A DNA stretch of 44,630 nt from a virus: positions 1-44,630 of the IMG/VR virus record IMGVR_UViG_3300033273_000375; one strand, written 5' to 3'. This document shows positions 17,395-24,808 of the stretch, piece by piece. The notes under the pieces were generated by a model that saw only the letters and a program-made list of their open reading frames with translations, was not told where the DNA came from and did no database searches. Numbering within the stretch: position 1 is the first letter of the stretch; each line of letters opens with the position of its first letter. The translations under genes were made by a program, and so were the position numbers.

Positions 17395-18112
17395 TGATAA
17401 ATATGTCTACGGAGATGTAGAACGTATCAGTCCAGAAGCTCCTGTACCAGTTCTTAAGTATGATAGAACTGAGACTCATAAAGGTATGTCTGCTAATGTT
17501 AAGGCAAACCTAGAGTCTTTTGGTGTATTTGTAAATCATATTACCAATAAGAAACCAATTATAAAGCGTAGGATAGTTGATCGTGGTAGTAATCAACAAC
17601 TTATACGTATTGATGAGGAGTCTGAGATTGATCCTCTGAGAGTATCTGAAGTCAAGGCTGCATTCATTCACATGCAGTATGATGCTGTGGTTATATCTGA
17701 TTATGATAAAGGATATTTAACTAAGAATGATTTGGAAGTTTTTTGTCAGAATTTCCCAGGACCAGTTTTTATTGATACTAAGAAGACTGAACTGTTTAGT
17801 TATCCAAACGTATTTTTTAAAATTAATTTAAGGGAATATAATAACCTGACTGTTGCTCCTAACCCAGAGAATCTTATTATTACCATGGGTGATCAGGGTG
17901 CTAAGTATATGGAGAATATCTACGCACCAGAGCGTGTGAGTGTATTTGATGTTGTGGGTGCAGGAGATACCTTTTTAGCAGCATTAACCTATGCATATTT
18001 AAAATATGGTGATATGACAGCAGCAATAACCATTGCAAACAAAGCATCTGCTATTGCAGTTCAACATTATGGGTGCTATACTTTAAAAGAGGAAGACGTA
18101 GCAGGATTATGA
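17345..18112 (+). CDS. rfaE1: RfaE1/HldE-type heptose-7-phosphate kinase (PfkB family)
   Basis: About 255 residues, starting at ATG 17345; an upstream TTG at 17336 and GTG at 17339 are in frame. The N-terminus VLLIGETCDDKYVYGDVERI then SPEAPVPVL is characteristic of the HldE kinase domain. RRIVDRGSNQQLIRIDEE also matches that subfamily, and DVVGAGDTFLAALTYAY is the PfkB signature with the catalytic Asp. It would phosphorylate D-glycero-D-manno-heptose 7-phosphate at C1. It is shorter than the E. coli domain (about 318 residues), and a canonical GGAANVA-type loop reads GMSANV. It overlaps both neighbours: the nucleotidyltransferase by 50 bases and the HAD gene by 4. Confidence 0.75.
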   Translation: MQPQKQFNVLLIGETCDDKYVYGDVERISPEAPVPVLKYDRTETHKGMSANVKANLESFGVFVNHITNKKPIIKRRIVDRGSNQQLIRIDEESEIDPLRVSEVKAAFIHMQYDAVVISDYDKGYLTKNDLEVFCQNFPGPVFIDTKKTELFSYPNVFFKINLREYNNLTVAPNPENLIITMGDQGAKYMENIYAPERVSVFDVVGAGDTFLAALTYAYLKYGDMTAAITIANKASAIAVQHYGCYTLKEEDVAGL

Positions 18113-18462
18113 GAGCATTACTGCCTGGAATGAAGACGTATTGTATTGATATTGATGGTGTTATTGCTGCTAAGAATGGCACATGTAAGACTTGTAAGTA
18201 TGAAGCAAGCACTCCTATAAGGGAGAATATTGAGAAGATTAATAAGTTGTATGATGAGGGGCACTACATTAAATACTTCACGGCTAGAGGTATGGGAACT
18301 TATCATGATGATGCAACTCAAGCTAATGCTCGTTGGAGAGAGTTAACAGAACTTCAACTAAGGATTTGGAATTGTAAGTATCATGAACTTATCATGGGTA
18401 AACCTTCAGCAGACTACTACATAGATGATAAGGCGGTAAATTCTAATGACTTCTTCAATTAA
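18109..18462 (+). CDS. HAD-family phosphatase-like protein
   Basis: 117 residues from the ATG at 18109, which overlaps the kinase stop (ATGA); ATG 18130 is an alternative. CIDIDGVIA supplies the DxD nucleophile motif, YIKYFTARGMG the second motif with Thr, and GKPSADYYIDDKA the Lys and acidic motif III/IV. It is compact with a minimal cap, like HAD enzymes found in capsule and nucleotide-sugar gene clusters. In the heptose pathway a HAD phosphatase (GmhB) removes the C7 phosphate. This protein could fill that step, but it is not a clear GmhB by sequence. It also overlaps the cupin gene. Confidence 0.7.
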   Translation: MRALLPGMKTYCIDIDGVIAAKNGTCKTCKYEASTPIRENIEKINKLYDEGHYIKYFTARGMGTYHDDATQANARWRELTELQLRIWNCKYHELIMGKPSADYYIDDKAVNSNDFFN

Positions 18463-18799
18463 ATATGTTCCCAAGGGTTGGGGATATGAGAAGTGGATCG
18501 TTAATAATGAAATGTATTGTGGTAAACTCTTATTCATTGAGAAGGGTAAGAGATGTTCATGGCATTACCACAAAATAAAAGATGAGACCTTCTACTTACA
18601 GAGTGGTCTCATCTCTTTGTACTATGGATATGAGGATGATTTATCAACGGCAGATTTAATTGTCCTTACACCTGGAGAAAAGTTTCATATTCCTGTTGGG
18701 ATGAGACATCAGATGGTTGCATTGAATGATACTGAACTGTTTGAATTCTCAACCCAACACTTTGATTCTGATAGTTATAGAGTTATAAAAGGTGATTGA
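18446..18799 (+). CDS. Cupin-domain protein (sugar-isomerase/epimerase-like)
   Basis: 117 residues. SWHYHKIKDETFYLQSG is the cupin motif 1 (HxHxxxxExxxxxxG). LTPGEKFHIPVGMRHQMVA is motif 2 with its His. It is a single beta-barrel domain resembling the metal-binding half of mannose-6-phosphate isomerase/guanylyltransferase C-domains and small WxxM/nucleotide-sugar cupins. It starts by overlapping the HAD gene by 17 bases and shares an 8-base overlap with the next gene. A sugar-modifying role is inferred from the neighbours. A 10-bp inverted repeat lies inside the coding region (18580-18614). Confidence 0.75.
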   Translation: MTSSIKYVPKGWGYEKWIVNNEMYCGKLLFIEKGKRCSWHYHKIKDETFYLQSGLISLYYGYEDDLSTADLIVLTPGEKFHIPVGMRHQMVALNDTELFEFSTQHFDSDSYRVIKGD

Positions 18800-19385
18800 A
18801 AGGTTTGAAGATCTAATATTAGAATTCCCAAGTCTCATACCTAATGAGTGGTGTGAGATTATGGTTCAGTGGTTTGAAGAAAATAAACACCTACAGCAAG
18901 ATGGTAGGGTAAGTGATAATAGTGATGATCAAGAGATACAGATTCAATATAAAGTAGCAACACAATCGATAGTTCCTTTTGAGTCTCCTGTTGCTCAGTT
19001 GATGTCAAAGATTTGTAATATTTGCTATGATAATTATCTTAGTATAGTCAAAGAAGCTCCTAACCAGTGTATATGTTTTAGGGATTACTCTATAAGAGTT
19101 TACAATACTGGTAATGGATTTTTTAAAACACATGTTGATCAACATGCTGGAGGCACAGTAACTAGATTATTTGCAATAATTTTATATCTAAACGATGTAA
19201 AAGAAGGTGGAGAAACTGAGTTCCCCACCTTCAATAAAAAAATAAAACCAGAGAAGGGAAAGGTTCTAATGTTCCCGTGTAACTATATGTATCCTCACGG
19301 AGGTAACATGCCAATCTCTGGATCAAAGTATATTGCGACTGCGTTCGTTAACTTCGTAACTGAAGATAGTCTTCAATACTCTTGA
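18792..19385 (+). CDS. Prolyl-4-hydroxylase-type 2OG-Fe(II) oxygenase
   Basis: 197 residues. THVDQHAGGTVTRLFAIILY gives HxD, LNDVKEGGETEFPTFNKK is the P4H turn, and KPEKGKVLMFPC plus HGGNMPISGSKYIA gives the distal His and the 2OG-binding Lys. All four functional positions are present, so it is probably an active hydroxylase. GTG (18792) is the likely start, overlapping the cupin stop. Its 3' end runs 38 bases into the opposing hldD gene, where the palindrome TGAAGATAGTCTTCA occurs. Target protein or sugar unknown. Confidence 0.85.
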   Translation: MIERFEDLILEFPSLIPNEWCEIMVQWFEENKHLQQDGRVSDNSDDQEIQIQYKVATQSIVPFESPVAQLMSKICNICYDNYLSIVKEAPNQCICFRDYSIRVYNTGNGFFKTHVDQHAGGTVTRLFAIILYLNDVKEGGETEFPTFNKKIKPEKGKVLMFPCNYMYPHGGNMPISGSKYIATAFVNFVTEDSLQYS

Positions 19386-20154
19386 ATTTATAATTACCAA
19401 TCCACTTCATGTCAGCACAGGTGTAGGTTTGGTATTTACCCTTTAAATGATCTGGGAAGGGGATGGTATTGATTTTACCACCCTCTTTTTTTGCAACCAA
19501 CTCGGCAACATGCTGGAATGATACTGGTGAACCAGTACCAATATCATAGATACCACTACCTGCAGTGTTATTCATGACAATACTAACGACATCATCAACA
19601 CATACAAAATCTCTGAGGAACTTATTGGATCCCTTAAACAGATTGAGTTTACCAGTCTCTCTAATCTCTTTTGTAAATTTACTCACAGGACTTGCCTGAT
19701 TACCTTTATGGTCTTCTCCATCTCCATAGACGTTGAAGTATCTAAACCCCTGAACAAGAGAGAACTTATCAATATTATCTAAGACAGTGTAATCCACCTG
19801 CAACTTTGAGATTGCATATTGGTTCAGTGGATTATATGTCTTTGCCTTTTGATGAATACTTTGATTGCCATATACGGATGCGGACGATGCATACTTAATT
19901 GGAATCTGATATTCTATTGCTTTATTAAGTAGGGCACACGAGAATGCTACGTTATAGTGCCACAACTTCTGCAGATCCTTCTCTGTTGTAGAAGAGATGG
20001 CACCTTGATGTAGGATTAGATTGACTTTATCCCACCCATCAAAGTCAGTAAAAAGTCTCCAAGCATCTTCTTGGTCCACAAGAATTACTTCATCGTCAAG
20101 TCTCTCTGCAAAGCACTTGCCAATGAATCCTTTGGCACCAGTTAGAATTATCAT
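19348..20154 (-). CDS. hldD: ADP-L-glycero-D-manno-heptose 6-epimerase
   Basis: 268 residues. An extended SDR: ILTGAKGFIGKCF is the NAD(P)-binding glycine motif, YAISK the catalytic YxxxK. FRYFNVYGDGEDHKGNQAS and FKGSNKFLRDFVCVDDVV match HldD closely. Near the C-terminus PFPDHLKGKYQTYTCADM is diagnostic of that family (E. coli: IPFPDKLKGRYQ). It converts ADP-D,D-heptose to ADP-L,D-heptose, the donor for LPS heptosyltransferases. It is a little shorter than the E. coli enzyme (310). It is transcribed opposite to the rest of the island from its own sigma70-like promoter, so it may be made early while the island is late. The 3' end overlaps the oxygenase gene. Confidence 0.9.
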   Translation of the reverse strand: MIILTGAKGFIGKCFAERLDDEVILVDQEDAWRLFTDFDGWDKVNLILHQGAISSTTEKDLQKLWHYNVAFSCALLNKAIEYQIPIKYASSASVYGNQSIHQKAKTYNPLNQYAISKLQVDYTVLDNIDKFSLVQGFRYFNVYGDGEDHKGNQASPVSKFTKEIRETGKLNLFKGSNKFLRDFVCVDDVVSIVMNNTAGSGIYDIGTGSPVSFQHVAELVAKKEGGKINTIPFPDHLKGKYQTYTCADMKWIGNYKFKSIEDYLQLRS

Positions 20155-20169
20155 ATCTTTTTGTCCAAT

Positions 20170-20198
20170 ATTATATCAAATAAATAATATTACTGCAA
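20170..20198 (-). promoter_or_regulatory. Sigma70-like promoter for hldD
   Basis: On the minus strand, TTGCAG (20198-20193) and TATAAT (20175-20170) are separated by exactly 17 bases. The -10 hexamer is a perfect consensus, placed 15 bases upstream of the hldD ATG. This indicates host-type, early transcription. Confidence 0.7.
20179..20186 (+). promoter_or_regulatory. Late promoter box (AATAAATA) for the fibre gene
   Basis: AATAAATA lies 32 bases before the ATG of the fibre gene at 20219. It sits inside the spacer of the opposing hldD promoter. Confidence 0.6.
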
Positions 20199-20218
20199 CA
20201 ATTTTCAGGATATATCCG

Positions 20219-21805
20219 ATGGCTTTTGGATCTCTAGCAACTATCAAGCCAACTGCACTGAATACGAACGAGGTTCTTTATACCGCACCCGCTGGTCAGT
20301 TGGTAGAAGGAAAGGTATATATCACTAATCGTAGTGCATCCGAAATTAAAATTCGGGTTGGTCTCTCTACAGGAACTGTGTCAGACTTTGATACTACAAA
20401 GGGTTACGTTGTATTTAACAGAGTAATTCCAAGGGGAGGATATTACGAGACTGATAGTATTTATTTTGGTAATGGTGAGAGTGTTGTTGTACGTGCTAAT
20501 CATACTGATGTAACATTCACACTGCTTGCAGCAGAGACTGAGAATAGAGAAGAAGGTGGATTCCTTGCTCAGGGTGTATCTGAGTCCATGAAGAGCAGCA
20601 CACTGCTCTTTACGATTCCTACAAATTACAGGCAGTTCAGGGGTAATCTGTTTGTTTGTAATAGAGGATCCTTTGATACTAAGGTAAGAGTTGGTCTTGG
20701 AACAACATCAACAGATTATCTTGAGTACAACTACACTGTTGCTAGAGACACTACTCACGCTAGAACAGACATTAGAGCCGCTGGTGGTGATGTTATCTAT
20801 ATTAGATCTGATTCTGAAGATCAGAATCTTGTTAACTTTGTTCTCTCTGGATACTATGAGAACTTTATTACATTCCCTGGAGACATCGGTGTTGCGGGCA
20901 CGATGCAATCCGAGAATGTATATGCAAAGAGTACAGTATCTATTGGCATTACAAGTCCTGGATCTAATGCATTAAAAGTAATCGGTAACACTGAATTAGC
21001 AGGAGTCAATGTTACAGATAACCTGACGGTACAAGGTAATGCTAATGTTGCTGGTGTTGCTACCTTTGTTGGTACAGTAACCTTCCAGGGTGGTACAATT
21101 AACACTGGTGTTGGTACTGAGAACGCAGTTGTTCTTGATGCTAATGTTAACTCTAACGTTACCCCTGGTACGACTAATACCTATGACCTAGGTCAAGACT
21201 CTAAGAAGTGGAGATATGTTTATTGCGCGGATACGATTATTGCTAATAACATTGATACCAGCAATGGTACTAGTGGCATTGCAACTATTGGTCGTGTGGG
21301 CGCTGGAGCCACTCAAACTCAGGTTGTAATTGGTGCCGCAACTACTGCAGTATTGGCAGGTGGTAATGTTGCAGCGAATGGTGATCTGATTGTTAAGGGT
21401 CAGATTGGTGTTGGTACAGTTACTACTCCTCAACTTAGAGGAAATGATTCTACAGGTAACCTTGAAGTATGGAACTCTTCACTTACTAGATGGATTCCTA
21501 TTCAAGGAGTAGATACTACATATAGAAGTCTAAGTAATAACACCACAATTGATGCGTGGACAACTGTCTGGGCAGATACTTCTGGTGGTACATGGACTCT
21601 TACTCTGCCAGCGTCTCCACAACAGGGAGATAGAATTAGGATTTCTGATGTCAGAAATTCATTTGCCACTAATAGTTTGACAGTTGGTAGGAATGGTAGT
21701 AGAATAATGGGTGATGCTGCGGATATGGTAGTTTCCACTCAAGGCGCATCATTCGAGTTAATATATTCCGACTCTACTCAGGGTTGGGTAATCTTCACGA
21801 TCTAA
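20219..21805 (+). CDS. Tail fibre-like virion protein
   Basis: 528 residues from the ATG at 20219; a longer frame upstream is antisense to hldD and was rejected. The first 230 residues contain two beta-rich units with GKVYITNRSASEIKIRVGLS and GNLFVCNRGSFDTKVRVGLG, a clear internal duplication. The middle (about 250-420) has VTDNLTVQGNANVAG-type repeats usual in fibre shafts. The last 90 residues (VWADTSGGTWTLTLPASP to WVIFTI) share a domain with the fibre protein at 4513-8334. No enzymatic motif. Late expression is expected from the promoter box just upstream. It sits alone between accessory genes, away from the main fibre cluster. Confidence 0.75.
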   Translation: MAFGSLATIKPTALNTNEVLYTAPAGQLVEGKVYITNRSASEIKIRVGLSTGTVSDFDTTKGYVVFNRVIPRGGYYETDSIYFGNGESVVVRANHTDVTFTLLAAETENREEGGFLAQGVSESMKSSTLLFTIPTNYRQFRGNLFVCNRGSFDTKVRVGLGTTSTDYLEYNYTVARDTTHARTDIRAAGGDVIYIRSDSEDQNLVNFVLSGYYENFITFPGDIGVAGTMQSENVYAKSTVSIGITSPGSNALKVIGNTELAGVNVTDNLTVQGNANVAGVATFVGTVTFQGGTINTGVGTENAVVLDANVNSNVTPGTTNTYDLGQDSKKWRYVYCADTIIANNIDTSNGTSGIATIGRVGAGATQTQVVIGAATTAVLAGGNVAANGDLIVKGQIGVGTVTTPQLRGNDSTGNLEVWNSSLTRWIPIQGVDTTYRSLSNNTTIDAWTTVWADTSGGTWTLTLPASPQQGDRIRISDVRNSFATNSLTVGRNGSRIMGDAADMVVSTQGASFELIYSDSTQGWVIFTI

Positions 21806-21815
21806 TATTGGAACT

Positions 21816-22118
21816 ATGCCTAAAAAATTTGAAGACACTGGTGTCCATGCATCTTATGAAGTAGAGCAGACTGAGGAGATTATTGTATTCTCTAAAGAGA
21901 ACTGCTCTTACTGCATGTATGTGGATAGACTCCTAAAGGAACTGAATTTAGAGTACACTAAACTTACACTTGGTGAAGATTTTACCAAGGCTGAGTTTTA
22001 TAAAAAGTTTGGTATGGGCTCAACTTTCCCTAGGGTTGAGGTCGATGAGAAACTTATTGGTGGTGCTAGCGATACTGTTGAATGGTTGAAGGTATCTCGA
22101 TACCTTCCTGGTCACTGA
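21816..22118 (+). CDS. Glutaredoxin
   Basis: 100 residues. EIIVFSKENCSYCMYVDRLL has the CSYC redox pair, STFPRVEVDEKLIGGASD has the cis-Pro and glutathione-binding GG, and the length is typical. It would reduce disulfides using glutathione, probably feeding ribonucleotide reductase as T4 NrdC does. It starts 10 bases after the fibre gene and is convergent with the bilin reductase, with a 7-base overlap. The terminator for this transcript lies inside the opposing gene (22235-22268). Confidence 0.92.
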   Translation: MPKKFEDTGVHASYEVEQTEEIIVFSKENCSYCMYVDRLLKELNLEYTKLTLGEDFTKAEFYKKFGMGSTFPRVEVDEKLIGGASDTVEWLKVSRYLPGH

Positions 22119-22759
22119 GCAAGGTCAAACAAAAACCCATCAATATACTTCCTAGCAAACTTCTTTGTATAGTATGATTTTATGATACCATATGCGGGAT
22201 CTGTATACGAGAGATGATGGTCATAACCCTTTTGAAAGATGTGGGCGGGAGACCGCTCACATCTTTTTGTGCATTCTTGATACCTTCTAAGATATAGATC
22301 TAACTTATCAATGTATTCATCATAAAAATCTTGACGATCAGTCTTTATCCAAAGTTTTTTGGAGAAGTATGTATCTAGATCATAGATCTTTGACTTATCT
22401 TTTACTCTATCCTCTTGATCTCCAAGATACTTTTGAATATATTTGTCTGAATATTCTTTGCTTCCTTCTAGTGGATGGAAGTCAATCGTACCAAAATATT
22501 TTACGTTACCACATTTTACGTACTCTGTCCCAAAGACGGGAGCATTGTATTGGAAGTCGGGATATATAACAAGAGATTCTGCAACGAACTTGCCACGAAT
22601 ATGAAGTTCGCAAAGTCTTACTCTGCGTAGAGTCTCTGTTCTCCACACATAAGATTTTATACAGGAGTTTTTGTCTTCTATAACAGGACTCAACCAATTA
22701 GGGAGAGCAACTGGGGTTAGGTTCTGATATAATTCAAATAACTTATTCCTAACTTCCAT
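22112..22759 (-). CDS. Ferredoxin-dependent bilin reductase (PebS/PebA/PcyA family)
   Basis: 215 residues. The core RVRLCELHIRGK, VIYPDFQYNAPVFGTEYV and YFGTIDFHPLEG is the family's central sheet. Near the end HHLSYTDPAYGIIKSYY and KYIDGFLFDL match the C-terminal helix region. Asp93 and Asp187 correspond to the two catalytic Asp residues of the PebS/PebA group (D105 and D206 in phage PebS). The His of PcyA at the equivalent of H88 is not seen, so I favour a PebS/PebA/PcyX-like activity on biliverdin over classical PcyA. Exact product is unresolved. These auxiliary genes occur in cyanophages and fix the host as a cyanobacterium. The N-terminus is shorter than PebS (233). No heme oxygenase gene is visible in this window. 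Confidence 0.88.
   Translation of the reverse strand: MEVRNKLFELYQNLTPVALPNWLSPVIEDKNSCIKSYVWRTETLRRVRLCELHIRGKFVAESLVIYPDFQYNAPVFGTEYVKCGNVKYFGTIDFHPLEGSKEYSDKYIQKYLGDQEDRVKDKSKIYDLDTYFSKKLWIKTDRQDFYDEYIDKLDLYLRRYQECTKRCERSPAHIFQKGYDHHLSYTDPAYGIIKSYYTKKFARKYIDGFLFDLAQ
22235..22268 (+). terminator. Intrinsic terminator embedded in the bilin reductase gene
   Basis: On the plus strand AAAGATGTGGGCGG (22235-22248) pairs with CCGCTCACATCTTT (22253-22266), a 14-bp stem with one G-T wobble and a GAGA tetraloop, running into five T (22264-22268). It lies 117 bases after the glutaredoxin stop. It would end rightward transcripts while lying within the opposing coding region. Confidence 0.8.
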
Positions 22760-22779
22760 TACAAAGATTCAATAATAGA

Positions 22780-22787
22780 TATTTATT
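22780..22787 (-). promoter_or_regulatory. Possible late promoter box for the bilin reductase
   Basis: The minus strand reads AATAAATA (plus-strand TATTTATT), 20 bases upstream of the reductase ATG. The gap is only 28 bases and no sigma70-like pair was found on the minus strand. Confidence 0.4.
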
Positions 22788-24416
22788 ATGCGGGTTCTAA
22801 GCATATTTGGTGGTGGTCATGACTCTTCTGCAACCTTTGTTGTTGATGGGAAGGTTGAGAGGTATCTAAAAGAAGAGAGATATACTGGAGTAAAGCATGA
22901 TACAAATCACAATGCAATAATTCAGACAATCATTGATGAGGATCTTCTTAAAGATGTTGATTATATTTTAAACGTTAATCAATTAGAAGATAAACAAGCA
23001 AAGCAATTAAATAATATCCTTAAATCATTCGCACCTCAAGCAAATTTTTTAGATCCACCTTGGGAGCATCATTTATTTCATGCTTCAAATGCATTTTATA
23101 ACAGTGGTTTTAATGAATCTTTAGTTGTTGTTATTGATGCTGCGGGTACTCGCCTGAGTTCTAAGTATGAGAAAACTGTAGAGTGTGAGTCTGTTTATCA
23201 TGTGAGATATCCAAATGTTTTTAGGAAGTTATACAAAGGATACTGGTCTGCTGGTGAATTTAAACATAGTAATATAAAAAAGACTTCTGGTAAATGTGTA
23301 TATCAAATTAGAGATATTGATTCTGGATATGCAAATATTGGCAATCTATACAATACGGCTGCTCTAGCAATAGGACAAACCATTCAAGATTGTGGTAAAG
23401 CAATGGGTCTATCTTCATATGGAAAACCTATTCCTTGGATGAGATTGAATGGTTTCAAAGCAAGATCTCATATAGAAAGTTATTTTGAAGATAATTTACA
23501 ATTCTTATCTGTTCTAAATGGAGAGATTGATGACTATTCTCTAGAGATTACACGAGATAATTATCAAAGGTATGCTGATTATTGTTATGAAGTTCAAAAT
23601 CAATGCAAGGAGATGACCATTGATATAGTTAGAGAACATGTAGAAGCAACTGGAATAAAAAAAGTCTGTTTGAGTGGTGGATATGCCATGAATATAGTGA
23701 CTAACTATGATCTGATGCAGGAATTTCCAGACGTTGAATTCTTTTTTGAACCTCTTTGTAATGATGGAGGTATCTCAGTTGGTGCTGCCATGTATATGTA
23801 CAGAACATTGTCAAAAGATAAAACAATACACCCTATTGAGACAACTTCTTATCATGGAGTTACTCAAGATATCTCTGCATATAAGGGTGTTACAGCAAAC
23901 ATTAAACATGTGGTGGATCTACTATGTCAAAACAAGTCTGTAGCGGTCTTCTACGGGCAGGCGGAGGCGGGTGAGAGAGCTCTTGGTAATAGATCGATAT
24001 TGTTCAATGCTTTGAATCCAGACGCTAGAGAGATTGTCAATAGGATAAAGAAGAGGGAATGGTATAGACCTTTTGCTGCTATGGTTTTGGAGGAGGATGC
24101 ACACCTGTATTTTGAGAACGTGTGTCCCAGTAGATTCATGACGGTTTCGTTCCCTGTAAAGTCTGATATAATTCCTGGTGTAACTCATGTCGATGGGACA
24201 TGTAGAGTTCAAACAGTTGCATCTGGTCACATGTATGATATCCTAAGGGAGTTCAAAAAATTGACAGGTCATGGTATTCTATTGAACACCAGTTTTAATC
24301 TTGCTGGTCAACCATTGGTTGATACTGCAGATGAAGCACTCAAAACTTTAAATGAATCTGCCTTAGATTATGTTTGGTTTTATGAGACCAAGCAGTTGTT
24401 TAAATCCACTTTTTGA
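22788..24416 (+). CDS. NodU-type carbamoyltransferase, full length (second copy)
   Basis: 542 residues. N-terminal Kae1-like domain: FGGGHDSSATFVVDGK, LKEERYTGVKHD, WEHHLFHASNAFYNSGF (metal HHxxH), VVIDAAGT, KKVCLSGGYAMNIV and EPLCNDGGISVGAAM. C-terminal domain from about residue 385: AVFYGQAEAGERALGNRSIL, KKREWYRPFAAMVL, HVDGTCRVQTV and LNTSFNLAGQPLV. Both domains and their motifs look intact. It is clearly diverged from the 599-residue copy at 14029-15828, so it is not a recent duplicate. It stands beside the bilin reductase and just ahead of the early region, separate from the sugar island. Carbamoyl acceptor unknown. Confidence 0.9.
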   Translation: MRVLSIFGGGHDSSATFVVDGKVERYLKEERYTGVKHDTNHNAIIQTIIDEDLLKDVDYILNVNQLEDKQAKQLNNILKSFAPQANFLDPPWEHHLFHASNAFYNSGFNESLVVVIDAAGTRLSSKYEKTVECESVYHVRYPNVFRKLYKGYWSAGEFKHSNIKKTSGKCVYQIRDIDSGYANIGNLYNTAALAIGQTIQDCGKAMGLSSYGKPIPWMRLNGFKARSHIESYFEDNLQFLSVLNGEIDDYSLEITRDNYQRYADYCYEVQNQCKEMTIDIVREHVEATGIKKVCLSGGYAMNIVTNYDLMQEFPDVEFFFEPLCNDGGISVGAAMYMYRTLSKDKTIHPIETTSYHGVTQDISAYKGVTANIKHVVDLLCQNKSVAVFYGQAEAGERALGNRSILFNALNPDAREIVNRIKKREWYRPFAAMVLEEDAHLYFENVCPSRFMTVSFPVKSDIIPGVTHVDGTCRVQTVASGHMYDILREFKKLTGHGILLNTSFNLAGQPLVDTADEALKTLNESALDYVWFYETKQLFKSTF

Positions 24417-24424
24417 TATATAAT
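24396..24424 (+). promoter_or_regulatory. Sigma70-like promoter at the start of the early region
   Basis: TTGTTT (24396-24401) and a consensus TATAAT (24419-24424) are spaced 17 bases apart. The predicted start of transcription is at about 24431, at or just before the next ATG, so the first gene may be leaderless or start at ATG 24446. Confidence 0.5.
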
Positions 24425-24430
24425 TTTAAA

Positions 24431-24808
24431 ATGGTGTCTGCACTAATGGAAGAGGACATTGACTTTGCACTCTACTATGATATTGAGAAAGCAATTGACT
24501 ATGCCTTTGAGGGTAAATTCGTACTTAAAATGTACGACTATCTAAAAATTTGTAATGCTAAGCGCCGACATGCTGACGAGTTTATCGAAAGCAAGACGGC
24601 GGCAGAGATCAACTTGTTAATTTTGGATCTGGAAGAGTATCTTCTAGGTGGTCAAGACGATACTCACAAGCAATTGCGAGAGGGATATGGTCACATTCCA
24701 AAACCACAAGCAAGAAAAATAAAGGAATATCTCTACGGTATTCTTGAAGATGCCTGGAGATACAGTAATGACAAGAAACCAGGAAGACGAAAGAAGTCAA
24801 CTAAATAA
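24431..24808 (+). CDS. Conserved cyanophage hypothetical protein
   Basis: 125 residues. FALYYDIEKAIDYAFEGKFV, the DYLKICNAKRRHADEFIESK helix and GHIPKPQARKIKEYLYGIL are blocks I know from several T4-like cyanophages. The end is basic (KKPGRRKKSTK). Predicted all-helical, soluble, and function unknown. The first gene behind an early promoter. I place the start at ATG 24431 (MVSALMEED) or 24446 (MEEDID). Its 3' end overlaps the next gene by 41 bases. Confidence 0.75.
   Translation: MVSALMEEDIDFALYYDIEKAIDYAFEGKFVLKMYDYLKICNAKRRHADEFIESKTAAEINLLILDLEEYLLGGQDDTHKQLREGYGHIPKPQARKIKEYLYGILEDAWRYSNDKKPGRRKKSTK

Noticed and set aside
17396-17403. GATAAATA late-promoter-like octamer.
   Set aside because: It lies deep inside the kinase gene and no gene start follows within a useful distance.
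20021-20218. N-terminal extension of the fibre gene at 20219.
   Set aside because: It is antisense to hldD and crosses the divergent promoters; the ATG at 20219 fits the MAFGSL start and the late promoter.
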